NCBI GenBank assembly: GCA_023213315.1
Contig: JAKCPI010014154.1
Location: 32,558 to 96,557, forward strand
Direction of reading: 5' to 3'
Source of the DNA: Euborellia annulipes
Lineage: Eukaryota; Arthropoda; Insecta; Dermaptera; Anisolabididae
Length of the DNA stretch: 64,000 nt
The notes under the pieces were generated by a model, which saw only the letters and a program-made list of their open reading frames with translations, was not told the origin of the DNA and made no database searches. Below are positions 32,701 through 43,779 of the stretch, piece by piece. The translations under genes and the position numbers were made by a program. Each line of letters opens with the position of its first letter. Position 1 is the first letter of the stretch.

Positions 32701-32952
32701 ATGAAAATAAAACGATAACGTATGGATATGGATGAAAATTTTGACAACACAACTAATGTCAAGTAGGATATCATTTGTCAAAGATGCCAAATGTAAAGAA
32801 AGAGAAAAGCTTACCATCGGATTAATGAATACAATTCTATAATACAAAGCATTAATCATTTTATGTTTAAGAAAATATTCAAACCGCCCAATATATCTCA
32901 TCTATCTAATAAAATACGAATATTTTTTTTTAAGTGCATAAAAATTAATTAG

Positions 32953-33000
32953 TATGGGGTCGTCCACATATTACGTAACGCCTTTTTTGACTATTTTTTT
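32953..33000 (+). mobile_element. MITE end fragment (GTCGTCCACATATTACG)
   Basis: GGGGTCGTCCACATATTACG, then TAACGCCTTTTTTGACT, matches in inverse the end of the fragment at 25140-25465. Only one end is visible here. Confidence 0.4.
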
Positions 33001-33504
33001 CTAGTTTAATTTAAATCGATTTGTAGCAAATTCAATTTATTTTTTTAGTTTTCCACATGATCATAGATGATATTAAATTTAAACAGAATTTTTAACGAGG
33101 ATCTATCCAATCTTTATATGTGTATGATCTGTGATAGGTAGTTAAATTTGAATGAATTATTTTGTTATTTCTATCAACGTTCCACCTTCGTTTGATTATA
33201 TTATAAATAGAAAAGAAAGAGATGACGTCATAAGGCAAATGATATCATCTCTTAACTGATAAATAGAATTCCAAGCTTTACTTAGCCTATTTATTATATA
33301 GGTATTTTACAAATCAATGATTGAATAATGCATTCGTCTTCATTAAGAGGGAAAAAAGAGTGAATTTAATTAAAGAATTTTTAAATGCAATTCAAAAAAA
33401 TGTATCCCTTAATGAAGTAATATCATTTCAATAATAAAAATATATTGAATATAATGCAATTTCTTTTGATTAATCAGAGTAAAAAAATAAAAACGTATAT
33501 TGTA

Positions 33505-33970
33505 TATGGCCCCAGGATTTTGCTAAGGGCAAGGGCGGATACAGGGGGGGGTAAAGGGGGTAATTACCCCCCTGAGATTTAAAAAAAATACTTTTTTTTT
33601 CGAAAAAAATGTATTTTTAATGTAAAATTTAAAAAATTAATACTTAAAAATTTGATTTATATTTATATTCTGGCAAACAAGTACAGCGCCTTTAAATTAC
33701 CGAAATTAAGAAAAAATGTGTGCTGTGCGACCAGTCACACCAGATTACCCCCCCCGAGAAACACCTCTGGATCCGCCCTTGGCTAAGGGTCTGAGGTGGA
33801 ATGTTGGAAATACGGTGGCAGTGGCTCATTCAAGGAGGGGAGGGTAGTGGTAATTATTATATATTTATAATTCCGGATTCATTAATAAAAAAACTTTTGT
33901 ATGATCCCGGGTAAAATCATAATAATAGGCTTTAGTCTATTTTTTCTGTCTAAAGAGGGGGAGAGGGGCT
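33505..33970 (+). repeat. Third, diverged copy of the 19206-type arm, split by a MITE
   Basis: CCCAGGATTTTGCTAAGGG is followed after the MITE by GGTGGCAGTGGCTCATTCA, TAAAAAAACTTTTGTATGAT and CGCTAGTGATTGTATAGGTA. These parallel the arm at 19206-19441 in order. So that arm is a dispersed repeat rather than a local palindrome only. Confidence 0.6.
33530..33781 (+). mobile_element. hAT-like MITE, intact reference copy (CAAGGGCGGAT)
   Basis: Ends CAAGGGCGGATACAG and CTCTGGATCCGCCCTTG are inverted, with a perfect 8-bp duplication GCTAAGGG (33522-33529 and 33782-33789). It is 252 bp and non-coding. It contains GTGTGCTGTGCGACCAGTCA, shared with the F1 stem-loop, so one family captured a piece of the other or both derive from a common source. 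Relatives: 12349, 23155, 26408, 35188, 45125. Confidence 0.9.
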
Positions 33971-34079
33971 TTTGTATCGCTAGTGATTGTATAGGTATAT
34001 ATTTTACTGAACTGAATATTATTTTCAGGGTGGTTTATAAAAAATATATTTATTTAAAAATAAATTCTAAGGAATATAA

Positions 34080-35180
34080 ATAATATTAATTTGTATTTTC
34101 AAACACCGTTTAAAATTTTATAAGCACCTGGATCTTCCTGTAGGGATCAGATGTTCGCTTTCCTGAAATTACATTGTATACCAATTGAGAACGAGGTCTA
34201 AATGTATTAAATATTATTATTATTAAGTAAATATTATTCAATTTGAGAAGCCGTGTCGTGTCTGATACTAATGATCCTGAATTTGAAGACAGACAACTCG
34301 AGTTCAAATCCACCTCATGGCAAAAAATTATCTAACTCTATTTGAGATGCCTCCTCCTGAGGAAGGAAATGAGAACCCATCTCAGTATCAATCTCATGAA
34401 TGTGAGAGAAAAAGAAAAAGTAATAAACTCATGCTATTGTTATAACGAAATTTAAAGTCCACTCAAACTTTAAAATTTTGTAATTGCTCGCGGAAGGCGA
34501 AATTTCCAAACAGTGAGCAAGAAATATTTTATATAAAATCTGAATGAACAATTTCACAAAGTTGGCAACAAAATCTTTTTTTTTTTAATTTTGAATAAAT
34601 CCTGTTAAAAAATCTTTTTTACTAGTTCCCTGAGTAATTCTTAAATTGAGCACTGAATTGAAAATGCCATTATAACTATTATTAACGATTTAAGACCACG
34701 AGATTTTTTTTTTATTACATTCTACATAATAATTCTTTTTCTTGTAATCTTTTAAAGCATATAATTCAGTCTTGATTGAAGCCAGGGGTGGAGATGGATG
34801 GAGACAATCATTCTGACACCCCCTATGTGATGATCAATAAAAGATGTTAAACGATTTTCTTCTTCTTTTACTTTTTTTACTTTTTTTTTATTTTATTTCT
34901 TTTGAATCGAAGAAAGGGAGAAAATAAAAAAAAGGTGAAAATTAAAATGTCTCTAAAGTATTTTTTAAATTTTTATTAAATTACTAAATTATTAAATATT
35001 ATTAAACTAATTTTATTTTGAAATTTATTAGAGCCCTTGAGTAAATATTATACATTATTTTCTTTACAATTGAAAAAAGTTGAAATTCTGATTGTGAAAT
35101 TCGTTTCAATAAAAATAATAGGAATTCAATTAAATTTTTTGGATTAAAAAAATTAATAGTCATCTATTTTTATTGATGCC
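34080..35180. other. AT-rich, no gene recognised
   Basis: No exon or repeat signal I can support. The frame at 34110-34313 lacks a domain. Confidence 0.4.
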
Positions 35181-35187
35181 TTTGTCC

Positions 35188-35266
35188 AAGAGCGAATTCT
35201 AGGGTGGTGAGGGTAAAGTGTGTAATTATCCCCCCCCCTCCCCCGAAAAACTCTGGATCCGCTCTT
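35188..35266 (+). mobile_element. Very short deletion derivative of the CAAGGGCGGAT MITE
   Basis: Starts CAAGAGCGAATTCTAGGG and ends CTCTGGATCCGCTCTTG, about 79 bp, with GGTAAAGTGTGTAATTATCC inside. The ends pair. The flanks do not show a clear 8-bp duplication. Confidence 0.6.
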
Positions 35267-35269
35267 GCC

Positions 35270-36320
35270 TCTCAGGAATTGGATAGGTTTAATAGACTAA
35301 TTTTAAAATTTAATTTTTAATAAATAATATTTTATTTATTTTAAAGTGGGTTTTAATAAAACTCAAAATAGAGTTTGAAATATGGGCTCTAAAGGGTTAT
35401 AACATAAAATATTATTTGGCTATTTTTATTTGATGGGAATTTATTTTTTACGGCGATAAAAAAAAAATACAAACTAGGCTATTATTTCAAAAAATATTAC
35501 TTCTTTTTTTATTGTCATCGTTATCGTAGTTCATTTTTATTTTCCAAAACGAAAAATTCAGTAAACCTATTGATTAATTATTGTTTCAGGATTAAAAAAA
35601 AAAAAAAAACAATTAGCAGAAAAATAAAGGTAATTGCTTCCACTGAAACAATACAAAGTATAATTGAATGAATCCAATTTAATTTTGGTAATTCAATATG
35701 ATAATAAAATGCAATGATTATTCTAATTAGATAACGATTTACGAGAGCGAAAAAATGGGGCCTAATATATGTAAATTTATCATGACTATTTTTGTGGCAA
35801 TTTTGGATATGCAGTGAATTGGAAAATAATTCCTCTAAATAACCCTTTTTTTTAGGTATCAAATTGAAATGAAAAACTCATCAAATGCATTTATAATATA
35901 AAATACAAATTACAAATAAGAGAGAGTTGTTTTATGAAAATATCTGTTAAAAAAAAGTGTTAAACATTTCTTTATAATTGAAATTTATCTTTTTTATGAC
36001 GAATAAATGGTTTTGCAATTTTAATAATATCTATATGAAGGGGACGGAGAGGAAAACATATCAGCTCAATTTGGAAGTGGGTTAGAACAATTTTTTGCAT
36101 GAAATAAATTGTCAAATTGATAATTACGTATAGTAGGGGGATTTGCTTGGTTTCATTTCACTCAGTGAATTTTTTGGAAATGGTCTATGAAAATTTAATA
36201 AAATAATAATAATAATAATAAATATCAACATATGATGTCATTGGTATATAAGAGTGAACATTATTTATTTTTTTCATTAGACATTGCCGATCCTCCTATT
36301 ATAATAAAAATTGATGTAGG
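35270..36320. other. AT-rich, no gene recognised
   Basis: No repeat family match. Open frames such as 35578-35862 (minus) are AT-driven and hydrophobic without a domain. Confidence 0.4.
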
Positions 36321-36412
36321 TCGAGGGGCCGGTGGCCTGGTGCAATGGACAGCACACCGATGCCCCCGGATAGGCTGGAGATCCTGGGTTCGATTCCCGG
36401 AGTCCATGTCTT
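36320..36412 (+). mobile_element. tRNA-like SINE head
   Basis: GGTGGCCTGGTGCAATGGAC gives a box A-like segment, and GGGTTCGATTCCCGGAGTCC is a good box B. A tRNA cloverleaf is not clean (anticodon arm unclear), and a similar GGGCTGGAGACCCCGGGTTC occurs near 4535. A SINE head is more likely than a tRNA gene. Confidence 0.5.
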
Positions 36413-36424
36413 GTTAAAAATTAT

Positions 36425-36505
36425 ATCCACACCTGGCGCACAGCACACAAATTTCTCTTATCCTTCAGTGCACCGTGCTGGCGACTCCAGATTTTTTGTA
36501 TCGAG
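36425..36505 (-). repeat. F1 stem-loop end, decayed
   Basis: It has GGCGCACAGCACACAAATTT, CTCTTATCCTTCAG and ACTCCAGATTTTTTGTATCG, then the GAGATAAATTTAGTTTCC block. It is the isolated terminal part of a reverse-oriented F1. Confidence 0.6.
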
Positions 36506-36559
36506 ATAAATTTAGTTTCCCACCTTCGTTCCAAACTTGTGTTTTAACTGTTGACTGCT

Positions 36560-36680
36560 TGAAATAAACTAAGGTTATTTTTCAAAATTTTAATCTCATA
36601 TTTGGATATTTTATGCACAATAGAGAATCCTAAATAAATAACAAAATTTCATAAGAATTGGAAATAATTTTTTAAAATGT
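36560..36680 (-). repeat. 120-bp dispersed repeat (partner of 23032-23152)
   Basis: Inverse complement of 23032-23152 with very few changes (ATAGAGAATCCTAAATAAAT, CATAAGAATTGGAAATAATT). It abuts the F1 end at 36425-36505. Confidence 0.75.
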
Positions 36681-37191
36681 TTAAAAAAAATTAGGTGTTA
36701 GCTGTGTCTTCTACACAGCCGGTGGCTTTTAACGTGACAACGTCTTTTGTTTGGATTTCAAAAAAATTTTTTTCATCTTACCGTGTACTTGAAACCTATA
36801 AAGAGTATGAGAATATATTTTGTATAGATGCATCTAAGAGCTGAATGGTGGTTATCTAACAGTCGACAGAAAAATTTGAGAAAATCAAAAAAAACTAAAA
36901 AAATACACAGAGAAAGTATTGTACTTTTAGGTGATTTTTTTACTAGTAGTTTGTTGTTCATAAATAAACATGTTCAAACATTTTCATTGAAACAATATAT
37001 GACAGGTGTGGCCAAACTTTTATCCATTAAGGGCGATATGTGCTTAAAAAATGAGGTTTTTCGAAAAAAAAAATTAATTTTGGAGTTAAGTACTCGGGGA
37101 TTTTTTTATTTATTCTATTAGAGGTTATCTTTCTGCACTAAATGACATCTCATTTAGTCTGATCTGATTAGCCGTTAAAGAGAATATAAAT

Positions 37192-37405
37192 AAGAGAAAG
37201 TAAAAATATTTGATTTATGAATTTTAAAAATTTTGAGATAATCGAAAAAAATTGGAAAAATACATCCAGTAAAGTACTAAAACACTTTGACCGATTTTAT
37301 GTAAAAGCTAATTTTGCCGCCTCAGGAGGGTACCTAACTTAAATATAAAATTTCAATTTCTTAGCTCATTTTTTTAAATTATTTTTATCTCAGATAAACA
37401 GACCA
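37192..37405 (-). repeat. F1 fragment
   Basis: AAGAGAAAGTAAAAATATTT abuts ATTTGATTTATGAATTTTAA, CCAGTAAAGTACTAAAACAC and GAGGGTACCTAACTTAAATA, so the copy is rearranged: the terminal sequence joins directly to the middle. Confidence 0.65.
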
Positions 37406-38044
37406 TTTTGCTAAATATTTCAACTTGTTAGCATCTTTTTAATTATTTTGGGATGAGTCCATTTCCCAGTTTATAAATAAAAAAAAAAAAAAAAAAACAC
37501 TTTATATTGCCTATATACTAAAATTAAATTATTTAATTTAAAATTAAGTAAATAATTCAATTAAGAAAAAGAGAGGTGAAAATTAAAAAAAAAATATCTT
37601 CTAAATACAAATGGATTAAATATAGGCCTTTAATTCCGCTTTTTGATTTTAATGAATGAAAATGAATCATTTAGATGATTCATGTTTGAGGTGATATCCG
37701 TCAAAAAAAGGAAAGAGAGGATGGGGTGGGTTAGAAACGAAAGACGAATTCATAAAAGTAGCCATTTATTTGGCAAGCTTTATTAAATTCTATAGAATTG
37801 GTTATTGAATAATATATTTTTCAATAACTCTCATGTGAAATGATATTCTTATAGTATTACAATACTTCCCTTCCATTTACATTAATATACGATTTCACTT
37901 ATCTATATAACATGTAAAATATTCTGAAAAATATAATAGATAATAAAGAGAGGAAATGGATATAAAAGAATTTTTATGTCTTCTTATTTTTTTAACAATA
38001 ACTCTCAGGTGTATATTAAAGTTGCAAAACTTTACTATTTATTT

Positions 38045-38243
38045 CCTAAAAAAAATCTGGTGTGACTGTTTTAGAAAAGTTCAAAGCTAAAAATATTTTC
38101 CCATATTTAAAAATTTTACATCTTGCATACTACCGAAAACTAAATATATGTCGTCACAAAAAATGTGATCAGCACAGAGCACAACTTTCAATTACCGAAG
38201 TTAAGAGAAAGTTATGTGCTGTGCGACCATTCACCAGATTTTT
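38045..38243 (+). repeat. F1 3' end fragment with stem-loop
   Basis: A duplicated AAAAAATCTGGTGTGACTG tip is followed by TATTTTCCCATATTTAAAAA, ACTAAATATATGTCGTCACA and a stem-loop ending ACCATTCACCAGATTTTTTT. The 5' part is missing. Confidence 0.65.
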
Positions 38244-38649
38244 TTTTTATAAATTAATAAAAAAAAATTTTAATTATCACATAATTGAAGAATCCCACAA
38301 AATATAAACTTTTATTGATAAAAGAGAATATTTTTATTTTTTGAAAATTTAATAAAATAAAAAAACATTACTACCTTTTTTTGACAAGTCTTCATATAAT
38401 AAAAGAACTCCACCAATCTGTTTTGCTAATAATTGCAAAAAGTACTTACGTCCCCTAAAAACGCGAACGTGATATAATCAGTTCAAGTGAACGTAATAAA
38501 ATTTTACTAGGTTTTATTATTATGGTTTAATGAAAGGAACCCATTAAATTTCTTCCGTTTATTATGATTAAAATATTTTTTGTTTCATTATTTTTATTTA
38601 AATTACAAACTTGCATATTACAACATATTCATAATGTAAATAAAACATT

Positions 38650-38960
38650 ACAGAGGAGAGAGAAGAGGGAGAGGGAGGGGTTGGAGGCGATTTTAGAGGA
38701 AACGGAAGCCTCTTCTGCCCAAGTGTCGGCGGGGAATCAATTACCAAACTCTTCTCTAGGACCCTAGGGTATCCCGAGGGTAAGATGGGAATTATGTGGT
38801 GGGAAGGGGACTCTCGAAGCCGCAAATGTTATAGATAAGAACCCCGAAAACGACCCGAGTTGAACTTCTCGTCAGCAATCGGACATGTTCTCAAACGTGA
38901 CGGGCATAATCTATAATAAAAGCCCCTCCCAGATCCCCTCTAACCAGAGTCAATTTAAGA
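38650..38960. other. GC-richer unique island, possible exon or promoter
   Basis: Balanced composition and not repeated in the window. ATTACAG at about 38652 and GAG|GTAAGATG at about 38778 could frame an exon on the plus strand, with one frame open across it. The minus strand is also open. TATAATAAAAG near 38914 is a TATA-like word. No domain is recognised, so the identity is unresolved. Confidence 0.25.
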
Positions 38961-39307
38961 TCACTTGCAGTTAATAAGACAATTATAGTGATATCAGATC
39001 AGATCGAGATTTTTTATAAACTTTTTGAAGTTCATTTTACAAATATAGTTGGGTCCTTTCTTCTTTAATTTATTCTATATTAAAGAAATGAATGAGTGAG
39101 TCTTTAAAACCGACTGTGATACTTTTGTCGTCATTCACGTTAAAAATGAAATATCTATTTCAAAATCATCTTTAATAGCCTATTATTATTATAAAAAGGA
39201 TAGAAACTAGCTTAACAGAAGGAAATCACTTCACAAATAATCTATTTTAAGTCCCAATGGCTTTTGGCTAAGCAGACAAAAAAATCTAATCATATTCATA
39301 ATGTAAA

Positions 39308-39480
39308 TAATCCCCCTCCCCACCCTGATCGAGAGGTTAGATGTGTTGACAAATGCCAATATTTATAATTTTTAAAATCCAAAGGGTTGAGGGTTCCAAT
39401 GAATATTTATTTAAATCATTTGGATAGCAAATGGTATAAATAAATGTGGTCTCCTCAAATATGATATATTTCAATAATGT
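39308..39480 (+). mobile_element. SINE family B fragment
   Basis: CCCCCTCCCCACCCTGATCG, AGAGGTTAGATGTGTTGACA, GAGGGTTCCAATGAATATTT and CAAATGGTATAAATAAATG follow family B order. The 3' GCCGAAAAGAC block is absent. It is adjacent to the hammerhead-like motif at 39598. Confidence 0.6.
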
Positions 39481-39534
39481 GTATAATAGTAATATTGACT
39501 TTGGCGCTGAATGCATTATTTCTGATAGATCGTA

Positions 39535-39700
39535 ATGAACTTTATGAAATGCCTGTCAAAGAACGTAAGAGGATTTTCTGTTGACTGAACTCTAACCATG
39601 AAGATGGTGTCAGAGTCGACCGAAACGTCACTGTTTAAATCACTGTGGATTCTATAATAAAGAAATAAACATAGCTGCTTGACCTTTTATTTATTCTACT
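39535..39700 (+). mobile_element. Penelope-like terminal fragment with hammerhead-like motif
   Basis: It contains the motif at 39598-39629, followed by ATAATAAAGAAATAAACATA and TAGCTGCTTG, the same downstream module as the other loci. There is no inverted partner and no coding sequence. Confidence 0.6.
39598..39629 (+). ncRNA. Hammerhead-like motif, first core base changed
   Basis: ATGAAGA replaces CTGAAGA, then a weak GGT/ACC stem, GAAAC and GTC. Loss of the core C predicts little or no cleavage. Confidence 0.45.
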
Positions 39701-39769
39701 ACATAATGAGTATCGTTAAGATGAAGAAATGACAAAAAAAAAAATTATTGGGTGAGAAATTAAAAATAG

Positions 39770-39985
39770 TGGCAATGTCAATATTGATAAACTTTAAATA
39801 CCAAGGGGTGTGCGTTCGGATCCCAGGTAGTTCGATGAATATTTATTTAAATCATTTAGAAGCAAATGTTCTTGTATCATATATAAATATATCATAAATA
39901 ATAATATGAATAATATAGGTCTATCGATTATAATCTATATGGCCAAAGATGCCGAAAAGACTTGAAAAATATTACATTTTTTTTT
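39770..39985 (+). mobile_element. SINE family B, second fragment
   Basis: ATGTCAATATTGATAAACTT, GTTCGGATCCCAGGTAG (box B region), ATATTTATTTAAATCATTTA and AAGATGCCGAAAAGACTTG. The head before it is missing. Confidence 0.6.
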
Positions 39986-40019
39986 TTTCAATTTCATTTT
40001 GATTAATTAATTAAGCATA

Positions 40020-40142
40020 GAGGACAGGTGTTCGCTCCCCCTCAAAATTTATTTCAATTGAATTGGCTTCAAATCAATTGAAATAAATAGGGGCGTGATT
40101 TAAATGGCCTCCTATGCCGAAAAAGACATTAAATAAAAAAAA
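40020..40142 (+). mobile_element. SINE family C fragment
   Basis: TGTTCGCTCCCCCTCAAAAT, then the palindromic block TTCAATTGAATTGGCTTC / AATCAATTGAAATAAATAG, then CTATGCCGAAAAAGACATTA and an A-rich tail. The head is lost. Confidence 0.6.
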
Positions 40143-40149
40143 TACGAGC

Positions 40150-40920
40150 ATAGGATCTGTTTATTTACCCTAAGACCCAATAGCTCAAACCAAGTTCACC
40201 GTTGAACTAAGTTCAAGTGATGATTTTTATTAGCTTTTGTCTAAAATAAAATCAATAAGTTAAACGAAGTTCTTGCTTATTTCCAACAAAATAATTTTAT
40301 TAAAATTTTGTTGGAATAACTAAATGTTTAATATAATAATTATTTTATTTATATACTTGTTTTACTCATATAAAACGATTCCATTACAATTATATAAACT
40401 TTTCGAATTGAAATTCACAACCCTTTGTATTTATATGCAAGATACAAAGGTTCAAGTTGATTGAAATACAAATACATTTAACAAGAGAAATACTTTACTT
40501 AAGCGTATAGAAAATGTGACATAAAAGTTAAAAGGGGGTGAGAGAGAGAGAGAGAGAAGAGAGATTGTCAACTAAATGCCATTTTACGAATTGTTTATTT
40601 ATTTATATTTTAGAAACATTTTGTACTTGATATGATATTTTATGTTTAAAAAAGAAAAATGAGATTAATTAGTAAATTAGTTTAAATGGAAACTCTACTT
40701 GTTTATTTTTTTACTTTCTTTTATTCAATTGGTTTGTTTAAAATACAGGAGTTTAATAAACATTAGTCTAACAAAAAACTGGTAAATAAATTTGTTTAAA
40801 TTACTAGTTTAATTACTTTTCAAAATTAGTCATTTCGTGTAATTCGATCAACATAATAAGTATAAAATGCATGTAAATAAATAATCTACGCCCCCATTGT
40901 ATAGAACATAGAGCATTCGC
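40150..40920. other. AT-rich, no gene recognised
   Basis: Contains a (GA)n run at about 40540-40560. No exon or family signal. Confidence 0.4.
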
Positions 40921-40934
40921 CTAATTTTCTGAGT

Positions 40935-41194
40935 ACCCTTGGTGTAGTTGATAGCGCGCCTACCTTCTATATCAAGGGTCGCGGGTTCGGACCCCAGGCA
41001 GTCCGATGATTTTATTTAAGCCATTTGGATACCAAATGGCTTGAATAAGAATGCCTGGACCCCAATAGATATATTAACAAATAATGAGTATCAAATATAT
41101 GGCCTGAATTGCCGAAAGGACTGTGTGTATGTGTGTGTGTGTGAATGTGGGAAAAAAGTGTGATGTAAGTGTTAAAAAAAAAAATAAAATAAAT
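40935..41194 (+). mobile_element. SINE family A, complete
   Basis: 260 bp with a perfect 12-bp duplication AATTTTCTGAGT (40923-40934 and 41195-41206). Box A is CTTGGTGTAGTTGATAGCGC; box B is CGGGTTCGGACCCC. The internal palindrome TTAAGCCATTTGGATACC / AATGGCTTGAATAA and the CCGAAAGGACTGTG block are present, with an A-rich tail. The perfect duplication suggests a fairly young insertion. Confidence 0.92.
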
Positions 41195-41249
41195 AATTTT
41201 CTGAGTGTTGTACTTTAGATATTAAATATATAAAATATTTTTATAAATT

Positions 41250-41940
41250 ATTTTAATTAAAAATGCTATTGACGTAGGAAATAAAAACAGCACCTGTGTA
41301 TCTTGATACTAAGACTAAGGGCACGTGGTCGTGAAGCTTGAAAGTTAAGTGTTGGCAAATTCTGGAACGTAGACTGGCAGGGTTGAGAATCCTTCATCAC
41401 CCCCTTCCCCCCACCTCACTAACACATTTAGATTAGCAAAATAAGGTCTTTTTTTAAAAAAAAAAAAAGGTAGACGAATAATTATAAATTATAGTCAAGA
41501 ATAAATTTTTCTTGATATTTATTCTCCAGCTGGCGTTGAGTTTGTTCCTTATCAGGACAAGATTTTTTTTTTTAAGTTTTCGGGGTCCTGACAAAGAGAA
41601 GAGCAACAAGCACCAAGATAGTTGCTAGTGGCCCTGAGAAACAAGTGTGTGGAACGTCCCCTCGGTAGCCATTGGTATTAATTATAATACTGTAAATATA
41701 TATTTTCCACAATAAGACCCAGTCGAAAAGGGAAATTAAAAAAAAAAAGAGTTGTGAATTTCAATTTGAAAGGTTGATAATGAAATTTCTGTAAATGCGT
41801 AAAACAAGTAAATAATTTATTATATTAAACATTTAGGTATATTGGATTTTTTTACTAAATTTTTTTGATTTTTTGATTTATCCTTTTGATGAAAATAAGC
41901 ATGAACTTTGATTGAATTTTTGATAATTTGAGCTTAGTTC
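41250..41940. other. Partly balanced unique DNA, no gene recognised
   Basis: 41300-41420 and 41530-41680 are less AT-rich and unique in the window, but I see no exon borders with an open frame and no domain. Confidence 0.35.
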
Positions 41941-41974
41941 AATGCTGAACATGATTTGTTCTCTCCCACCTTAG

Positions 41975-42640
41975 GGGAAAAAATCTGGTGTGACTGCCAC
42001 ACTTTCTCTTACCTTCGGTAATCGAAAGTTGTGTCTGTGCTGTCACAGATTTTTGTGTCGACATGTATTTAGTTCCCGGCAGTAGGGAATATTTGAATTC
42101 AGATGTAAAATTTATAAGTATGGGAAAATATTTATATTTTGTTACCATGGCAACCATTTCTCCTATCTTTTCTATGGAGTGCAAGAGTAAAGTGGTCTTC
42201 AAACAATTTTGAGGGCAAAACGAGAATATACATTTGAAAGAGCATCTAAAAAATAATTGATTTTTGAATTTTAATCAAAATCGTTAGAGCGAATTTTGAG
42301 AAAATCGAAAAAAACTGAAAAAGTACATCAGTAAAGTACTAGTGCTCTTTGGCCGATTTTGATTAAAAGCTTATTTTTCTGGTCCCGGGGGTGTTTAACT
42401 TAAATATAAAATTTCAGCCTCCATAGCTCAATTCCTTCATGCTTAAAAGTGAACACAGACACACCCACCCACCCACCCACCCACCCACCCACCCACCCAC
42501 AGACAGACCATGTCGCGAAAACCACTTTTGGATTCAGGGGACCTCAAAACGTGAAGATCCATCAAAATCTCGACATCGAATTTTTGACATGAAACCAATA
42601 TTTCTCTATATATATTACTATATAATAGGTAAGAGAAAGT
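41975..42640 (-). repeat. F1 dispersed element, full length
   Basis: Stem-loop end 41980-42055, RFX-like palindrome GTTACCATGGCAAC (about 42140-42153), AAAGTACTAGTGCTCTTTGG, an ACCC microsatellite (42462-42500) and the AGGTAAGAGAAAGTAA end. It stands head to head with the copy at 42745, about 105 bp away. Confidence 0.88.
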
Positions 42641-42744
42641 AATAAACAGATCCTATGCTTGTAGCAATTGAATTGCAATTGAGGAAAAAAAACAAGAGAG
42701 AACATGATTTAATTATTTTATTTTTAACATAAGCTTACCATAAT

Positions 42745-42884
42745 TTTTACTTTCTCGTACCCTATATATGAAATATATAGAGAGAGAAAGTATTGCGATC
42801 ATGTCAAAAATTCGATGTCGAGATTTTGATGGATATACATGTTTTGAGGTCCCCTGAGTCCAAAAAAGTGGGTCCCGCAAATTG

Positions 42885-42919
<35 letters not shown>

Positions 42920-43255
42920 TGTGTGTGTGGACAGATTTTTAGCATGAAGGAATTGAGCTACCGGATTGAAATTTTATATTTAACTTAGGTACCTTCGAAG
43001 AATCTCAAAATAAGCTTTTGAACAAAATCGGCCAAAAAGTACTAGTACTTTACTGATGTACTTTTTCAGTTTTTTTCGATTTTCTCAAAATTCCCTCCAA
43101 GGATTTTTTTTTTTAAATTCATAAATCAACTATTTTTTTAGATGCTCTTTAAAATGTATATTCTCATTTTGCCGTTGAAATCTTCTGAAGACCACTTTAC
43201 TCTTGTTCTTCATAGGAAAGATAGGAGAAATGGTTGCCATGGTAACCGAATTTTT
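42745..43255 (+). repeat. F1 dispersed element, 5' part to RFX-like palindrome
   Basis: Starts with TACTTTCTCGTACCCTATAT / ATATAGAGAGAGAAAGTA and has a long GT microsatellite at 42892-42930. It continues to TTCATAGGAAAGATAGGAGA and the palindrome GGTTGCCATGGTAACC (about 43233-43248), then stops. The stem-loop end is absent. Confidence 0.85.
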
Positions 43256-43269
43256 TTATTTCGCCCCTT

Positions 43270-43700
43270 TAGCATGCAACTATTGGGCAAAGAATAAATT
43301 AAGAAAAATTGCCTGATGGGACTCGTGGAAAAATCGAAATTTATATACATTTTTCAAGCAAAAACGTTAACTTTTAACATCTGAAATCAGCGTTAATTCA
43401 TTTTAACACCTCTTTGCCTTAAATTGCTATTCTCTAAGCAAAAACTTTAATGCCAAATCGTTAACATTTAGTCAATAGTGTTAACAATTAAACTAGAGGG
43501 TTCCTTTAATATTTTAATGCATTATAATAACGTCTTTAACCTAAAAAATAAGGTTATGATTTTGACAGCTTTGTGAAAAAAGTAACATGTTAACGTCACT
43601 ATTAAAATTTGGTTTAGAAAATAGCATTTTTTTAACGCTGGTGTTATTACTTTACTTTTTAATTTAATATGTTAAATTTTAACGTCTGTATTTATAGAAT
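43270..43700. repeat. AT-rich dispersed repeat related to 7128-7440
   Basis: TTAACGTCACTATTAAAATT, AATAGCATTTTTTTAACGCT and AGAATAGACCTGAA parallel 7128-7440. Boundaries and class are unknown. Confidence 0.45.
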
Positions 43701-43779
43701 AGACCTGAATATAATTTTAAAGTATGTTTATAAGGGGGAAGATATCTTCAAAAATTAGTTCCCCGCAAAAAAGATAAAA

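Noticed and set aside
36320..36412. tRNA gene
   Set aside because: Good box B but no clean cloverleaf, and related heads occur elsewhere as SINE parts.
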